64,000 bases of DNA from WTGU01 sp965200925 (GCA_965200925.1 OZ241738.1:2542001-2606000); one strand, 5' to 3'; counted from the first letter of the stretch, positions 33,075-42,675 are shown. A program made the numbers and translations. Notes: generated by a model from the letters alone, not told the origin.

Positions 33075-36000
33075 GTGCATCCGACGAAACTCAGGGTCGC
33101 AGGCTTCAAGTCGTTCGTCGAACCGGTGGAGCTGCGGATCGAAGCGGGGGTGACGGGGATCGTCGGCCCGAACGGCTGCGGCAAGTCCAATCTGGTCGAG
33201 GCACTGCGCTGGGTGATGGGCGAGACCGCCCCCCGGCAGGTGCGCGGCGGCGGCATGGAGGATGTGATCTTCGGCGGCACCGCGCACAGGCCGCCGCGCG
33301 ACATCGCCGAAGTCGCGCTCACCCTCGACAATACCGGCCGGACGGCACCGCCGGCGTTCAACGACGCGGCGGAGCTCGAGGTGACGCGCCGCATCGAGCG
33401 CGCAGAGGGATCGACCTACGCCGTGAACGGCAGCGAGGTCCGCGCCCGCGACGTCCAGCTCCTGTTCGCCGACTTCGCGACCGGCGCCCACAGCTTCGCC
33501 CTGGTCGGGCAGGGGCGCATCGGCGACGTCATCGGCGCCAAGCCGTCCCGACGCCGGGCACTGCTGGAAGAAGCGGCCGGCATCACCGGCCTGCACGCCC
33601 GCCGGCACGAGGCGGCGCTCAAGCTGCGGGCGGCGGAGGCCAACCTGGAGCGCCTCCAGGACGTGATCGCGACCCTGGAGGCGCGGCTCACCGACTTGAA
33701 ACGCCAAGCCCGGCACGCCCGTCGCTACCGGCGTCTTTCCGAGAAGATACGCGAGGCCGAGGCCAAGCTGCTGTTCGTGCGCTGGGCGGCCGCGCGGACC
33801 CGGGCCGAAGAGGCGAAAGGGGCGGAGGAGGAGAGCGCCCGCCGCGTCGCGCGGGCGACGCGGACCGCCGCCGACGCCGCGCGGCACCAGACGGAGGCGG
33901 CGTCAGTCCTGCCCGAGCGCCGGAGGCGGGAGGCGGAGCGGGCCGCCGCCCTGCACCGGTCGCGCGTCGAGCACGAGCGGCTGGCGGAGGAGGAGACGCG
34001 CGTCGCGCGGGCGCGCGAGGAGAACGCGCGGCGGCGCGCCCAGATCGCCGCCGACATCGAGCGCGAGGAGGCACTCGCTGCCGACGCCGCCGCGGCCGAA
34101 CGACGCCTCGACGAGACCGTCGTGCGGCTCGATCGCGAGCCCGGGAGCGACGGTGAGGCCGCGGGCACCGCGCGCACCGCGATGGACGAGGCCCGCCAAG
34201 CGGTCGAGGCCGCCGAGCGGCGGCTCGCTGACCTGACGCGGGACGGCGCGCGCCTGGAGGCGGAACGCGGCGCCTTGAAACGCCGCCTCGACGAGGCGCG
34301 GCACCGCCTGAAGCGCCTCGACCAGGAGCGGCGGCGCGCCGGGGAGGCGCGCGCGGCGGCCGAATGCGGCGCCCCTGGCGACGACCGGTCAGCCAAGGCC
34401 GTGGCGACGGAAGAGGCCGGCACCGCGCGCGTCGAGGCGGCGCGTGCGACGCTGCGAGGCGCGGAGGAGGCGCGCGCGGAGGCGGAGCGCCGGGAACGCG
34501 CGCTGCGCGAGGCCCTGCGCGAGGCGGACGCCGCGCTGGCGGCGCGTGAGGCCGAACGCGCGGCGCTCGACGCCCTGCTGGCCGGCCCGGAGGCCGGCGC
34601 TGGCCCGGCATTGTGGGACCGGGTCACGGTCGAGCATGGATTCGAAGACGCGGTGGGAGCGGCTCTCGGCGATGACCTGCAGGCGGGGACGGACGAGGAC
34701 GCGCCGGTCCACTGGCGCGCGCTCGGAGGGGATGCCGCTCGCGCGCCGCTGCCCGAGGGAACCCGCCCCCTCGCCGAGACGGTGCGCGGCCCGGCGGTGC
34801 TGGCGGTGCGTCTCGCGCAGATCGGCATCGTGGCCGAAGCCGACGGGCGGCGCCTGCAACCGGCGCTTCGCCCCGGTCAACGCCTCGTCAGCCGGGAGGG
34901 CTCGATGTGGCGCTGGGACGGCTTCACCGCCGCTGCTGCGCCCGGCACCGCCGGCCGCCGGCTCGCGGCGCGCAACCGGCTCGCGCGGCTCGGCGAGGAA
35001 TGCACGGCGGCGGAGCGGGCGAAGCGCGCGGCGGAGCGCGCGGCGGAAGCGGCGGGCGAGGCCAGGGCGGCGGCGGCGGCGGCGTGCGACCAAGCGCGCA
35101 CGGACGCGGACGACGCTGCGGAGACGCTGCGGGCCGCGCGGGAGGAGCGTGCGGCGGCGGCGGTCGCCGAGGACGCCGCTCGAGCCCGTCTTTTGGCGCT
35201 GGGCGAGACCGTCGCCCGGCTCGACCGCGACGTTGCGGAAACGGAGGAAGCCGCGCACCACGCCGGCGAGGCGCTCCGAGCGCTGCCCGAGAGCGCCGCG
35301 AGCGAGGCGGCGGCGGCGCGTCTGCGAAGCGCCCTCGATGCGCGGCGTGCGCGCTACGAGGAACGCGCGCGGCACCACGACCGGCTGGCGCAGGCGGCGG
35401 CCGAGCGCGACGCCCGTCGGGCCGAACTGGCCCGCGAGCGCGAACGCTGGGCGGCGCGCGCCGAAAGCGCCCGCCGGCGGCTCGCGGAACTCGCCGAACG
35501 ACGCGACGATGCGGAGGCCGAACACGCCGATCTCGACGCCCGGCCTGCATCGCTAGCCGGACGGCGGGACGCGCTGCTCGGCGAGATCGAGAAGCAGGAA
35601 CGTGCCCGGCGCGAGGCTGCCGACGCGCTGGCCGCCGCCGAACGGGACGCGGAGGCCGCCGGCCGCGCGCTCAAGGCGGCCGAAGAGGCGCTCGGCGATG
35701 CGCGCGAGGCCGCGGCGCGCTGCGAGGGCCTGACGGGCGAGGCGGCCCAGGGCGAGAGGCGGGCGGAGGCGCAAACCGTCGAACGCCTCGGGGTCGGGCC
35801 GGAGGAGGCGCGGGCGCTGGCCGGGCTTTCACCGTCGGACGCGCTTCCCGACATTCGCGACGTCGAGGCCAGGCTGCAACGGCTGGCCAACGAGCGGGAG
35901 AACATCGGCGCCGTGAACCTCCGCGCGGAGACGGAAGCGGGCACGCTCGACGAGGAGATCGCGGCGATGCAGGGCGAGCGCGCCGACCTGCGCGAGGCGA

Positions 36001-36530
36001 TCGGGCGTCTGCGCCGCGGCATCGCCGACCTCGACCGCGAGGGGCGGGAACGGGTGCTCGCCGCATTCGGCGCCATCGACGGGCACTTCCGGCGGCTCTT
36101 CGCCGACCTGTTCGGCGGCGGCAGGGCCCATCTCGCGCTGGTCGATTCCGACGATCCACTGGAGGCCGGGCTCGAGGTCATGGCGAGCCCCCCGGGCAAG
36201 CGGTTGCAATCGCTCTCGCTGCTTTCCGGCGGCGAAAAGGCGCTGACCGCCATCGCGCTGCTGTTCGGCGCCTTCCTGACCAACCCCGCACCGATCTGCG
36301 TGCTCGACGAGGTCGACGCCCCCCTAGACGACAGCAACGTCGAGCGCTTCTGCGATCTCATCGCTACCCTGGCGCAGCAGACCGACACACGGTTTGTCGT
36401 CGTCACACACCACCGGATCACCATGGCGCGGGTCGACCGGCTGTTCGGCGTGACCATGGCGGAGCAGGGAGTCTCGGCACTCGTCTCGGTCGACTTGGCG
36501 CGGGCCGAACGCTGGCGGGAGAGTGCCTGA
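33075..36530 (+). CDS. smc: Chromosome segregation/condensin ATPase Smc
   Basis: The 1151-residue protein has Smc architecture: Walker A GPNGCGKSN at residues 31-39, two very long Arg/Ala/Glu-rich coiled coils, a central hinge (around 510-610), and the C-terminal signature LLSGGEKALTAIALLF with Walker B ICVLDEVDAPLDDSN. It forms the bacterial condensin that organises and separates chromosomes. The length is normal. The start is GTG 33,075 behind GGGCGGGA. The dsbA-like gene lies directly upstream, and the ATP synthase F0 promoter lies just downstream. Confidence 0.96.
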   Translation: MHPTKLRVAGFKSFVEPVELRIEAGVTGIVGPNGCGKSNLVEALRWVMGETAPRQVRGGGMEDVIFGGTAHRPPRDIAEVALTLDNTGRTAPPAFNDAAELEVTRRIERAEGSTYAVNGSEVRARDVQLLFADFATGAHSFALVGQGRIGDVIGAKPSRRRALLEEAAGITGLHARRHEAALKLRAAEANLERLQDVIATLEARLTDLKRQARHARRYRRLSEKIREAEAKLLFVRWAAARTRAEEAKGAEEESARRVARATRTAADAARHQTEAASVLPERRRREAERAAALHRSRVEHERLAEEETRVARAREENARRRAQIAADIEREEALAADAAAAERRLDETVVRLDREPGSDGEAAGTARTAMDEARQAVEAAERRLADLTRDGARLEAERGALKRRLDEARHRLKRLDQERRRAGEARAAAECGAPGDDRSAKAVATEEAGTARVEAARATLRGAEEARAEAERRERALREALREADAALAAREAERAALDALLAGPEAGAGPALWDRVTVEHGFEDAVGAALGDDLQAGTDEDAPVHWRALGGDAARAPLPEGTRPLAETVRGPAVLAVRLAQIGIVAEADGRRLQPALRPGQRLVSREGSMWRWDGFTAAAAPGTAGRRLAARNRLARLGEECTAAERAKRAAERAAEAAGEARAAAAAACDQARTDADDAAETLRAAREERAAAAVAEDAARARLLALGETVARLDRDVAETEEAAHHAGEALRALPESAASEAAAARLRSALDARRARYEERARHHDRLAQAAAERDARRAELARERERWAARAESARRRLAELAERRDDAEAEHADLDARPASLAGRRDALLGEIEKQERARREAADALAAAERDAEAAGRALKAAEEALGDAREAAARCEGLTGEAAQGERRAEAQTVERLGVGPEEARALAGLSPSDALPDIRDVEARLQRLANERENIGAVNLRAETEAGTLDEEIAAMQGERADLREAIGRLRRGIADLDREGRERVLAAFGAIDGHFRRLFADLFGGGRAHLALVDSDDPLEAGLEVMASPPGKRLQSLSLLSGGEKALTAIALLFGAFLTNPAPICVLDEVDAPLDDSNVERFCDLIATLAQQTDTRFVVVTHHRITMARVDRLFGVTMAEQGVSALVSVDLARAERWRESA

Positions 36531-36615
36531 CGGCGCGCAAGCCTTCCCGCCCGCGTTGGCGCGGAGTGCGAAACGGCGGCAACCGGAAACGCCCGCCCGC
36601 AGGCTTGCCGGCGGC

Positions 36616-36644
36616 TTGACAGGATGACGCCCGGCCCCTATGGT
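36616..36644 (+). promoter_or_regulatory. Near-consensus sigma-70 promoter of the F0 ATP synthase operon
   Basis: TTGACA at 36,616-36,621, a 17-base spacer and TATGGT at 36,639-36,644 form an almost perfect housekeeping promoter. It lies 86 bases after the smc stop and 48 bases before atpI. It should drive atpI-atpB-atpE-atpF'-atpF. Confidence 0.7.
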
Positions 36645-36692
36645 GCGCGCGCTTTTGACTGCGGGTTTGCGCGCCCGGCCGAGCGGGTTTGC

Positions 36693-37043
36693 ATGGACGA
36701 CAAACCACGGCCGCCCCTGGAAGATCTGGACTTCCGGCTGCGCAAGGCCCGAGGCGAGGATCGTCGGGACGACCGGGGACGGTTGCCCGGCACGCGCCTC
36801 GGGCAGGCGCTGCACCTCGCGATCGAAATGGCGGCTGCGCTGGCCGTCGGTGGCGGCTTGGGCTGGCTGCTCGACGACTGGATGGAGACGGGGCCGTGGC
36901 TGTTCGTGGTCTTCATCTTCGTGGGGATCGCGGCCGGCATTCTGAATGCGTTTCGGGCGGCGCAGCGGTTGGGCGCCACGCCGCTGGCTCGCGAGGGCGC
37001 GGGCCGGCGGGACGAGAGTGAAGACGAGCGACGCCAGAGGTAG
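36693..37043 (+). CDS. atpI: ATP synthase F0 operon protein AtpI (AtpZ/AtpI family)
   Basis: A 116-residue small membrane protein with two helices (about 42-60 and 68-88), charged ends, and the family pattern GGGLGWLLDDW...VGIAAGILNAFRAAQ. AtpI/AtpZ helps assemble the c-ring and may carry Mg2+. The ATG at 36,693 begins MDDKPRPPLEDLDFRL, typical of alphaproteobacterial AtpI. It is the first gene after the promoter. Confidence 0.88.
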   Translation: MDDKPRPPLEDLDFRLRKARGEDRRDDRGRLPGTRLGQALHLAIEMAAALAVGGGLGWLLDDWMETGPWLFVVFIFVGIAAGILNAFRAAQRLGATPLAREGAGRRDESEDERRQR

Positions 37044-37061
37044 CCAGAGGCGGGACGGGCA

Positions 37062-37835
37062 GTGGCAACGACGGAGAACGGCGCGGCCGGGCATGGCGGC
37101 AAGGCACATCACGGCCCCCTCGACCAGTTCGCGATCAACCGCTACGTCGAGATCGATCTCGGCGGCTTCGATGCGTCGTTCACGAACTCGGCGATGATGA
37201 TGTGCGTGACCGTCGTCGTCATCACGCTGCTCACGACGCTCGGCATGGGCCGCGGGCGACTGGTGCCGGGGCGGGTGCAATCCATCGTCGAGATGAGCTA
37301 CGAGATGATCGCCCGGATGCTGGGCGATATCGTGGGCGGGCGCGGCGCCCGGCGGTTCTTCCCGTTCGTGTTCAGCCTGTTCATGTTCCTGCTCCTCGGC
37401 AACGTGCTCGGGCTGGTCCCCTATTCCTTCACCTTCACCAGTCACATCATCGTGACGCTTGCCTTCGCGCTCGTCGTTTTCGTCGGCGTGACGATCCTCG
37501 CGATCGTCATCCATAAGCACCGCTTCCTCACCTTCTTCCTGCCGCCCGGCGTGCCGATGTGGATGGCGCCGCTGCTGGTCCCAATCGAGGTGGTGTCCTA
37601 CATGGCCCGGCCGATCAGCCTCTCCGTCCGGCTGTTCGCCAACATGATGGCCGGACACTCGATCCTCCACGTCTTCGGCGCGTTCGTCTTCGTCTTGAGT
37701 TTCGCCGGCGTCCTGCCCTTCGCGTTCATCGTCGCGCTCTACGGGCTCGAACTCCTCGTCGCCGTGCTACAGGCTTACGTCTTCACCATCCTGACTTGTC
37801 TCTATATCCGCGATGCGATCGAGCTGCATCATTGA
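37062..37835 (+). CDS. atpB: ATP synthase F0 subunit a
   Basis: The 257-residue integral membrane subunit forms the proton half-channels next to the c-ring. The essential arginine is in PISLSVRLFANMMAGH, and the C-terminal helix contains LELLVAVLQAYVFTILTCLYI. The start is GTG 37,062 behind GAGGCGGGA, 18 bases after atpI. Length and hydrophobicity fit the family. Confidence 0.96.
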   Translation: MATTENGAAGHGGKAHHGPLDQFAINRYVEIDLGGFDASFTNSAMMMCVTVVVITLLTTLGMGRGRLVPGRVQSIVEMSYEMIARMLGDIVGGRGARRFFPFVFSLFMFLLLGNVLGLVPYSFTFTSHIIVTLAFALVVFVGVTILAIVIHKHRFLTFFLPPGVPMWMAPLLVPIEVVSYMARPISLSVRLFANMMAGHSILHVFGAFVFVLSFAGVLPFAFIVALYGLELLVAVLQAYVFTILTCLYIRDAIELHH

Positions 37836-37886
37836 GCGGTCGGGAAAGCGTCAACGGCCTTCGAACAAACCCAGGGGAACAGGATC

Positions 37887-38126
37887 ATGGATGCAGAGGC
37901 AGCGAAACTGATGGGCCAGCTGATCGGCGGCGGTCTGGCGACGATCGGCGTGGCCGGTTCCGGCGTCGGCATCGGCCTCATCTTCGGCAACTACGTCTCG
38001 GCGGCCGGCCGCAACCCGGCGGCGGCGCCGAAACTCTTCGGCAACGTGCTGCTGGGCTTCGCGTTGACCGAGGCGATCGCGCTGTTCGCCCTGGTCATGG
38101 CCTTCATCATCCTCTTCGGCTCCTGA
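37887..38126 (+). CDS. atpE: ATP synthase F0 subunit c
   Basis: The 79-residue hairpin protein of the rotor ring has the helix-1 glycine motif GVAGSGVGIG, the polar loop GRNPAAAPK, and the proton-carrying Glu62 in helix 2 (LTEAIALFALV). It lacks the pattern for sodium binding, so the enzyme is probably proton-driven. It lies between atpB and the b' gene. Confidence 0.96.
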   Translation: MDAEAAKLMGQLIGGGLATIGVAGSGVGIGLIFGNYVSAAGRNPAAAPKLFGNVLLGFALTEAIALFALVMAFIILFGS

Positions 38127-38162
38127 TCGGCGGGTCGGGCGGCCCGCGGGCGGAGAAGCGCC

Positions 38163-38660
38163 ATGCCGCAGCTCGAGATGGGGGACTACGCGCCCCAGAT
38201 CTTCTGGCTGGTCGTCACCTTCGTCATCCTCATGCTTCTCATGTGGGGCGTAGGCCTGCCGCGGATCCGGCGGGTCATCGAGGCGCGCGAGGCCAAGATC
38301 GGCGACGATCTGGCCCAGGCCGAGCGCCTGAAGCAAGAGGCTGAGGCGGCGCTCGTGGCCTATGAGGAGGCGCTTTCGAAGGCGCGAGCGGAGGCCCACG
38401 GGGTGCTGGCCGAGACGCAGGCGCGGCTCGGCGCCGAAGCAGCCAGGTTGCGCGAGGACCTCGACGCCGAACTCGGCGCAAAATCGGCCGACGCAGAAGC
38501 CCGCATCCGGCAGGCGCGCGAGCGGGCGCTGGCCAGCCTGCGCGACGTCGCCGGCGAAGTGGCGCGCGCCGCCACCGAGCGGCTGGTCGGCACCGCCCCT
38601 TCCGAAGCCGCCGCCCGCGCGGCGGTGGAGGCGAGCACAGGCGAAGGCGCGCGGCCGTGA
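38163..38660 (+). CDS. atpF': ATP synthase F0 subunit b'
   Basis: The 165-residue peripheral-stalk subunit has one N-terminal membrane helix (about 12-30, QIFWLVVTFVILMLLMWGV) followed by a long Ala/Glu/Arg-rich coiled coil. Separate b' and b genes are typical of Alphaproteobacteria and photosynthetic bacteria. Its stop overlaps the GTG of the b gene (GTGA). Confidence 0.92.
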   Translation: MPQLEMGDYAPQIFWLVVTFVILMLLMWGVGLPRIRRVIEAREAKIGDDLAQAERLKQEAEAALVAYEEALSKARAEAHGVLAETQARLGAEAARLREDLDAELGAKSADAEARIRQARERALASLRDVAGEVARAATERLVGTAPSEAAARAAVEASTGEGARP

Positions 38661-39214
38661 AGAGGCTGCTCCGCAAGCCCGAATTCTGGGTGATTGTCGT
38701 CGCCTGTGCCTTCGTCATCGCCGGCAGCCAGATCACCGCGGACGCCAATTTCTGGATCCTCGTCGCGTTCCTCACTTTCTTCGGCGCCTTCGGGCGCGCC
38801 GCCTACGGGAAGGCGGTCGACATGCTGGACAAGCGATCGGAGAGGATCAGGAACGAGCTCGACGAGGCGGCGGCGCTCCGCGCCGAGGCCCAGGCGCTGA
38901 TGGAAGAGCACCAGCGCAAGCGTCGGACCGCCGATGCAGAGGCGCGCCGGATGGTCGAACAGGCCAAGGCGGAGGCGGAGCGCCAGGCGGCCGAGGCCCG
39001 CACCGCGCTCGAGGAATCAATGAAGCGCCGCGCCGCGCTGGCGGAGCGGCGCATCGCCCGCGCCGAGGAGGAAGCGATGCGGGAGGTACGCCAGACCGCC
39101 GCCACGTTAGCGGTCGAGGCCGCGCGGCGCCTCATCGGCCAGACCCTCGACGAGCGCCGCGCCGACCGCATGATCGAGGAATCGATCCGGGAGGTCCGCG
39201 ACCGGCTCGCTTAG
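38657..39214 (+). CDS. atpF: ATP synthase F0 subunit b
   Basis: The 185-residue second stalk subunit has an N-terminal hydrophobic region (about 8-50) with FWVIVVACAFVIAGS and FWILVAFLTFFGAFG, then a coiled coil (KRSERIRNELDEAAALRAEAQALM). The GTG start overlaps the b' stop by 4 bases. It ends the F0 operon. The F1 genes are not in the window, as is usual for this group. Confidence 0.92.
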   Translation: MKRLLRKPEFWVIVVACAFVIAGSQITADANFWILVAFLTFFGAFGRAAYGKAVDMLDKRSERIRNELDEAAALRAEAQALMEEHQRKRRTADAEARRMVEQAKAEAERQAAEARTALEESMKRRAALAERRIARAEEEAMREVRQTAATLAVEAARRLIGQTLDERRADRMIEESIREVRDRLA

Positions 39215-39254
39215 GGCCGTCCTGCATCGCCTCGCGCGGCGCCTGCGGAACGCT

Positions 39255-39268
39255 CCCCGTGCGCGGGG
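39255..39268. terminator. GC stem-loop between convergent atpF and mtnP
   Basis: CCCCG at 39,255-39,259 pairs with CGGGG at 39,264-39,268 around TGCG. It lies 40 bases after atpF and 50 bases after mtnP (on the other strand) and could serve both. There is no T-run, so support is weak. Confidence 0.3.
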
Positions 39269-39317
39269 CGAACCCGGGCGTATCACCGGAGGGGGACAGC
39301 CGTGGGCGAGAGGCGTC

Positions 39318-40202
39318 CTATCCGAGGACGCGGCCGGCCACGGCATCGAGACGCGCCGCGAGTGCCGGGTCGCGGCGCGCGGGCGCCGTGATCAGCGCGT
39401 GCTCGAGCGCCCGGTCGCAGCCGGCGGCGCAAGGCGGCCGGCGGGTGGCCATGGCGGCAGCGAGGGCGGCGACCAGGCGGGCACCGCGCGCCGCGTTCTC
39501 CCGCAAGGTCCGCACGATTGCCTCGACCGTGACGTCGCCGTGGTCGGGGTGCCAGCAATCGTAGTCGGTGACCATGGCGACCGTCGCGTAGCAGAGCTCC
39601 GCTTCCCGCGCGAGCTTGGCTTCAGGCATGTTGGTCATGCCAATGACGGACACCCCCCACTGTCGGTAGAGCCTCGATTCCGCGAGCGTCGAAAATTGCG
39701 GCCCCTCCATGGCGAGATAGGTGCCGCCCCGCACCATGCGCACGCCGGCCCGCGCCGCCGCCGCCGCCAGCAGGTCGCCCAAGCGGGGGCAGACTGGGCG
39801 GGCCATGGACACGTGCGCGGCGAGGCCGGCGCCGAAGAAGCTCTTGCGCCGCGCGAAGGTGCGGTCGATGAATTGGTCGACGAGGACGAAATCCCCGGGC
39901 GCGAGCGCCTCGCGGAGGCTGCCGACCGCGCTCAGCGAGACGACGTCGGTCACACCTAAGCGCTTGAGCGCGTCGATGTTGGCGCGGTAGTCGATCTCGC
40001 TCGGCGGCAGCGTGTGGCCGCGCCCGTGGCGCGGCAGGAAAGCCACGCCGACACCGCCCAGGCGCCCGCGCAGGATCTCGTCCGACGGCACCCCGAAGGG
40101 CGAATCGACGGAGACCCACTCGGCCTCCGTCAAGCCGTCGATGGCGTAAAGACCGCTGCCGCCGACGACGCCTAAGCGGACGGGCGCGCCCTCGCCGGCC
40201 AC
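39318..40202 (-). CDS. mtnP: S-methyl-5'-thioadenosine phosphorylase
   Basis: The 294-residue nucleoside phosphorylase splits methylthioadenosine with phosphate, the first step of methionine salvage after polyamine synthesis. Family marks: GVVGGSGLY at the start, PRHGRGHTLPPSEIDYRAN (phosphate/ribose), MEGPQFSTLAESRLYR, MTNMPEAKLAREAELCY, and the specificity aspartate in TDYDCWHPDH. The start is GTG 40,202, nine bases after the stop of the dienelactone hydrolase-type gene. Confidence 0.93.
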   Translation of the reverse strand: MAGEGAPVRLGVVGGSGLYAIDGLTEAEWVSVDSPFGVPSDEILRGRLGGVGVAFLPRHGRGHTLPPSEIDYRANIDALKRLGVTDVVSLSAVGSLREALAPGDFVLVDQFIDRTFARRKSFFGAGLAAHVSMARPVCPRLGDLLAAAAARAGVRMVRGGTYLAMEGPQFSTLAESRLYRQWGVSVIGMTNMPEAKLAREAELCYATVAMVTDYDCWHPDHGDVTVEAIVRTLRENAARGARLVAALAAAMATRRPPCAAGCDRALEHALITAPARRDPALAARLDAVAGRVLG

Positions 40203-40211
40203 CGGCTTCCG

Positions 40212-40880
40212 TCAGCCCAGATAGCGCGCGAGATGGGCGAGGGTGCGCTCGCGCGCGAGCGCCGCGGCTTCCGCGTGATAGTCCGCCCGCCGGTCGCAAT
40301 TGAAGCCGTGGCCGGCGCCCTGGTAGACATGGACCGTGACGTCCGGGTGGGTCGCCGCGATCTCGTCCACGTCCGCCATGGGAATGCCCTCGTCCTCGGT
40401 GCCAAAGTGCAGCATCGTCGGGCAACGGGGGGTCTCTCCGACGAACTCGATGATCTGGCCGCCATAGTAACCGACCGCCGTGTCGAACGCGAGGCGGCAG
40501 GCCGAGAGCCAGGCGAGAGAACCGCCCCAGCAATAGCCGACCACGCCGACCTTCGTCGCACCCTCGAGCGCGTCGGTGCTGGCCTTGATGTCCTGGACCG
40601 GCCCTTCCCAGCCGATGTCGGCCTTCAGCGCGCGGCCCCGGTCGACCGTTCCCTCGCTGTAGTCGAGGGCGGTCCCCGGCGCCTTCCGGTCGAAGAGCGC
40701 CGGCGCCAGGACGAGGTAGCCCTCCGCCGCGAAGCCGTCGCAGACCGACTTGATGTGGTCGTTGACCCCGAAGATTTCCTGCACCAGGACGAGCCCCGCC
40801 TTCGGTTCTCCGTCCGGCGCGGCGCGATATGCGTCGAAAACGTGACCGTCATCCGCGGTGAGCCGGACAACTGCGCCCAT
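40212..40880 (-). CDS. Dienelactone hydrolase family protein
   Basis: A 222-residue alpha/beta hydrolase with the nucleophile cysteine in VGYCWGGSLAW, the aspartate in FGTEDEGIP, and the histidine in GAGHGFNCDRR, the Cys-Asp-His triad of dienelactone hydrolases. The true substrate is unknown; such genes are common outside chlorocatechol pathways. ATG 40,880 gives better spacing to GGGGAGG than ATG 40,886. It sits between ychF and mtnP on one strand. Confidence 0.88.
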   Translation of the reverse strand: MGAVVRLTADDGHVFDAYRAAPDGEPKAGLVLVQEIFGVNDHIKSVCDGFAAEGYLVLAPALFDRKAPGTALDYSEGTVDRGRALKADIGWEGPVQDIKASTDALEGATKVGVVGYCWGGSLAWLSACRLAFDTAVGYYGGQIIEFVGETPRCPTMLHFGTEDEGIPMADVDEIAATHPDVTVHVYQGAGHGFNCDRRADYHAEAAALARERTLAHLARYLG

Positions 40881-40949
40881 CGTCATTGCCTCCCCTCGTC
40901 GTCATCGCTCCGCTTGCCCCGACACATAGCAGATCGCGGCGGGGCGGCG

Positions 40950-42053
40950 CTACAGGTTGAAACGGAACAGCATGACGTCGCCGTCGCGGACGACGTAGCC
41001 CCGCCCCTCCTGGCGCATCTTCCCTCGGGCGCGGGCCGCCTGCTCGCCGCCCAGGGCGATCAACTCGTCGGCCGCGATCGTCTCCGCGCAGACGAAACCG
41101 CGGGCGAAGTCGGTATGGACGCGCCCGGCGGCATCGACCGCCGTGGCGCCCGCGGCGATGGGCCAGGCGCGTGCCTCGTCGCCGGTGGCCGTGATGAAGC
41201 GGATCAGGCCGAGGAGTCGATAGCCGGCCCGGATCACGCGCGCCAGCCCCGGCGCGTCGAGGCCGAGCGCGTCGAGGAACGCCGCCTTCTCGGCGGGGTC
41301 GTCGAGGCGCGCAATCTCCGCCTCGATCTCCGCCGAGATCGCGACCTGGCCCGCACCGGTCCGCACCGCGTGCCCGGCGACCGCCGCGCTGTGCCGGTTG
41401 CCCGTGGCCGCGCTCGCTTCCGCGACGTTGCACACGTAGAGCACCGGCTTCGCGCTGAGGAGGCGAAGCGCTTCGACGCCGCGCCGGGCCGCCGGATCCG
41501 GAAGGTCGATCGCGCGCGCCGGGCGGCCTTCCTCCAACGGGGGGAGCGCCCGCTCGATGGCGGCGAGCCGGTCGCGGGCCTCCTTGTCCCCACCTCGGGC
41601 GCGCTTGATCGCGCCTTCCCGCTGGCGCTCGAGGCTCTGGAGATCGGCGAGCGCGAGCTCGGTCTCGACCAGTGCGATGTCGCGAAGCGGATCTACCGGG
41701 CCGGAGGGGTGGACGATCCGCTCGTCTTCGAAGCAGCGGACCACATGGAGCAGCGCGTCCACCTCGCGGACGTGGCCCAGGAAGCGGTTGCCGAGTCCCT
41801 CGCCCGCGCTGGCGCCGGCGACGAGGCCCGCGATGTCGACCACGTCCAGCGCGGCGGGGACCGTCCTTCGCGCGCCGGCGAGCCGCGCGACTTCTTCCAG
41901 CACCCGGTCCGGCACCGGCGCGCGCCCGACGTTGGGCTCCACGGTGCAGAAGGGATAGTTGCCGACCTCGGCGCCCCCGGCGCTCGCCAGCGCGTTGAAC
42001 AGGGTCGACTTGCCGACATTGGGCAGGCCGACGATGCCGCATCTAAAGCCCAT
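40950..42053 (-). CDS. ychF: Ribosome-binding ATPase YchF (Obg family)
   Basis: The 367-residue P-loop protein has G1 GLPNVGKS at residues 9-16, the ATP-specific NVAE in place of the GTPase NKxD (VLYVCNVAEAS), and the C-terminal TGS domain ending GKMRQEGRGYVVRDGDVMLFRFNL. YchF binds ribosomes and hydrolyses ATP. It overlaps the end of pth by 11 bases, so the two are translated together. Confidence 0.96.
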   Translation of the reverse strand: MGFRCGIVGLPNVGKSTLFNALASAGGAEVGNYPFCTVEPNVGRAPVPDRVLEEVARLAGARRTVPAALDVVDIAGLVAGASAGEGLGNRFLGHVREVDALLHVVRCFEDERIVHPSGPVDPLRDIALVETELALADLQSLERQREGAIKRARGGDKEARDRLAAIERALPPLEEGRPARAIDLPDPAARRGVEALRLLSAKPVLYVCNVAEASAATGNRHSAAVAGHAVRTGAGQVAISAEIEAEIARLDDPAEKAAFLDALGLDAPGLARVIRAGYRLLGLIRFITATGDEARAWPIAAGATAVDAAGRVHTDFARGFVCAETIAADELIALGGEQAARARGKMRQEGRGYVVRDGDVMLFRFNL

Positions 42054-42675
42054 CCGGCGTTCCGGCGTCCGGGCCGTCGCCCGCGCGCGGCGGCGGGGCG
42101 AGAAGCGCGACGCGGCTCATGAAACCGCCGGCGTCGCCGGCGAGCAGCCGGGGGAGGGCGTCGGCAATCGCCTCCAGGGTCGGCGCCAGCCACAATGCGT
42201 CGGCGCGGGAGAAGTCGGACAGCACATATGCCTGCACCCGGTCGCTCTCGCCCGGATGGCCGATGCCGATCCGCACGCGCCAGAAATCCGCGCCGACATG
42301 GGCGCACACGCTCCGAAGGCCGTTGTGGCCTGCGACGCCACCGCCCCGCTTCGCGCGGACCTTGCCGGCGGCCAAGTCGATCTCGTCGTGCAGGACGACC
42401 ACCGCCGACGGGTCCAGCCGGTAGAAGCGCATCGCCGCGCCGACGGCGCGGCCGGAGTCGTTCATGTAGGTCTGCGGCTTGAGCACGAGCGCCACGCTCT
42501 CGCCCACGCGACCCTCGGCGATCTCGCCCTGGAAACGCGCACGCGAGCGGAAGGCGCTGAGGCTGTGGCGCGCCGCTAGCGCCTCGAGCGCCATGAAGCC
42601 CGCGTTGTGGCGCTGACCGGCCGCGCCGGCACCGGGATTGCCAAGGCCGACGAGCAGGCGGGCCGGAGGGCCCAC
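42043..42675 (-). CDS. pth: Peptidyl-tRNA hydrolase
   Basis: The 210-residue enzyme recycles tRNA from stalled peptidyl-tRNA. Conserved residues: LVGLGNPG near the start, the catalytic His in QRHNAGFMALEA, Asn in TYMNDSG, Asp in VLHDEIDL, and GGGVAGHNGLRS. The start is uncertain. GTG 42,675 is the only usual initiation codon between the rplY stop and the first motif and has no strong Shine-Dalgarno. Translation may depend on rplY, which ends 35 bases earlier. Confidence 0.93.
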   Translation of the reverse strand: MGPPARLLVGLGNPGAGAAGQRHNAGFMALEALAARHSLSAFRSRARFQGEIAEGRVGESVALVLKPQTYMNDSGRAVGAAMRFYRLDPSAVVVLHDEIDLAAGKVRAKRGGGVAGHNGLRSVCAHVGADFWRVRIGIGHPGESDRVQAYVLSDFSRADALWLAPTLEAIADALPRLLAGDAGGFMSRVALLAPPPRAGDGPDAGTPDGL

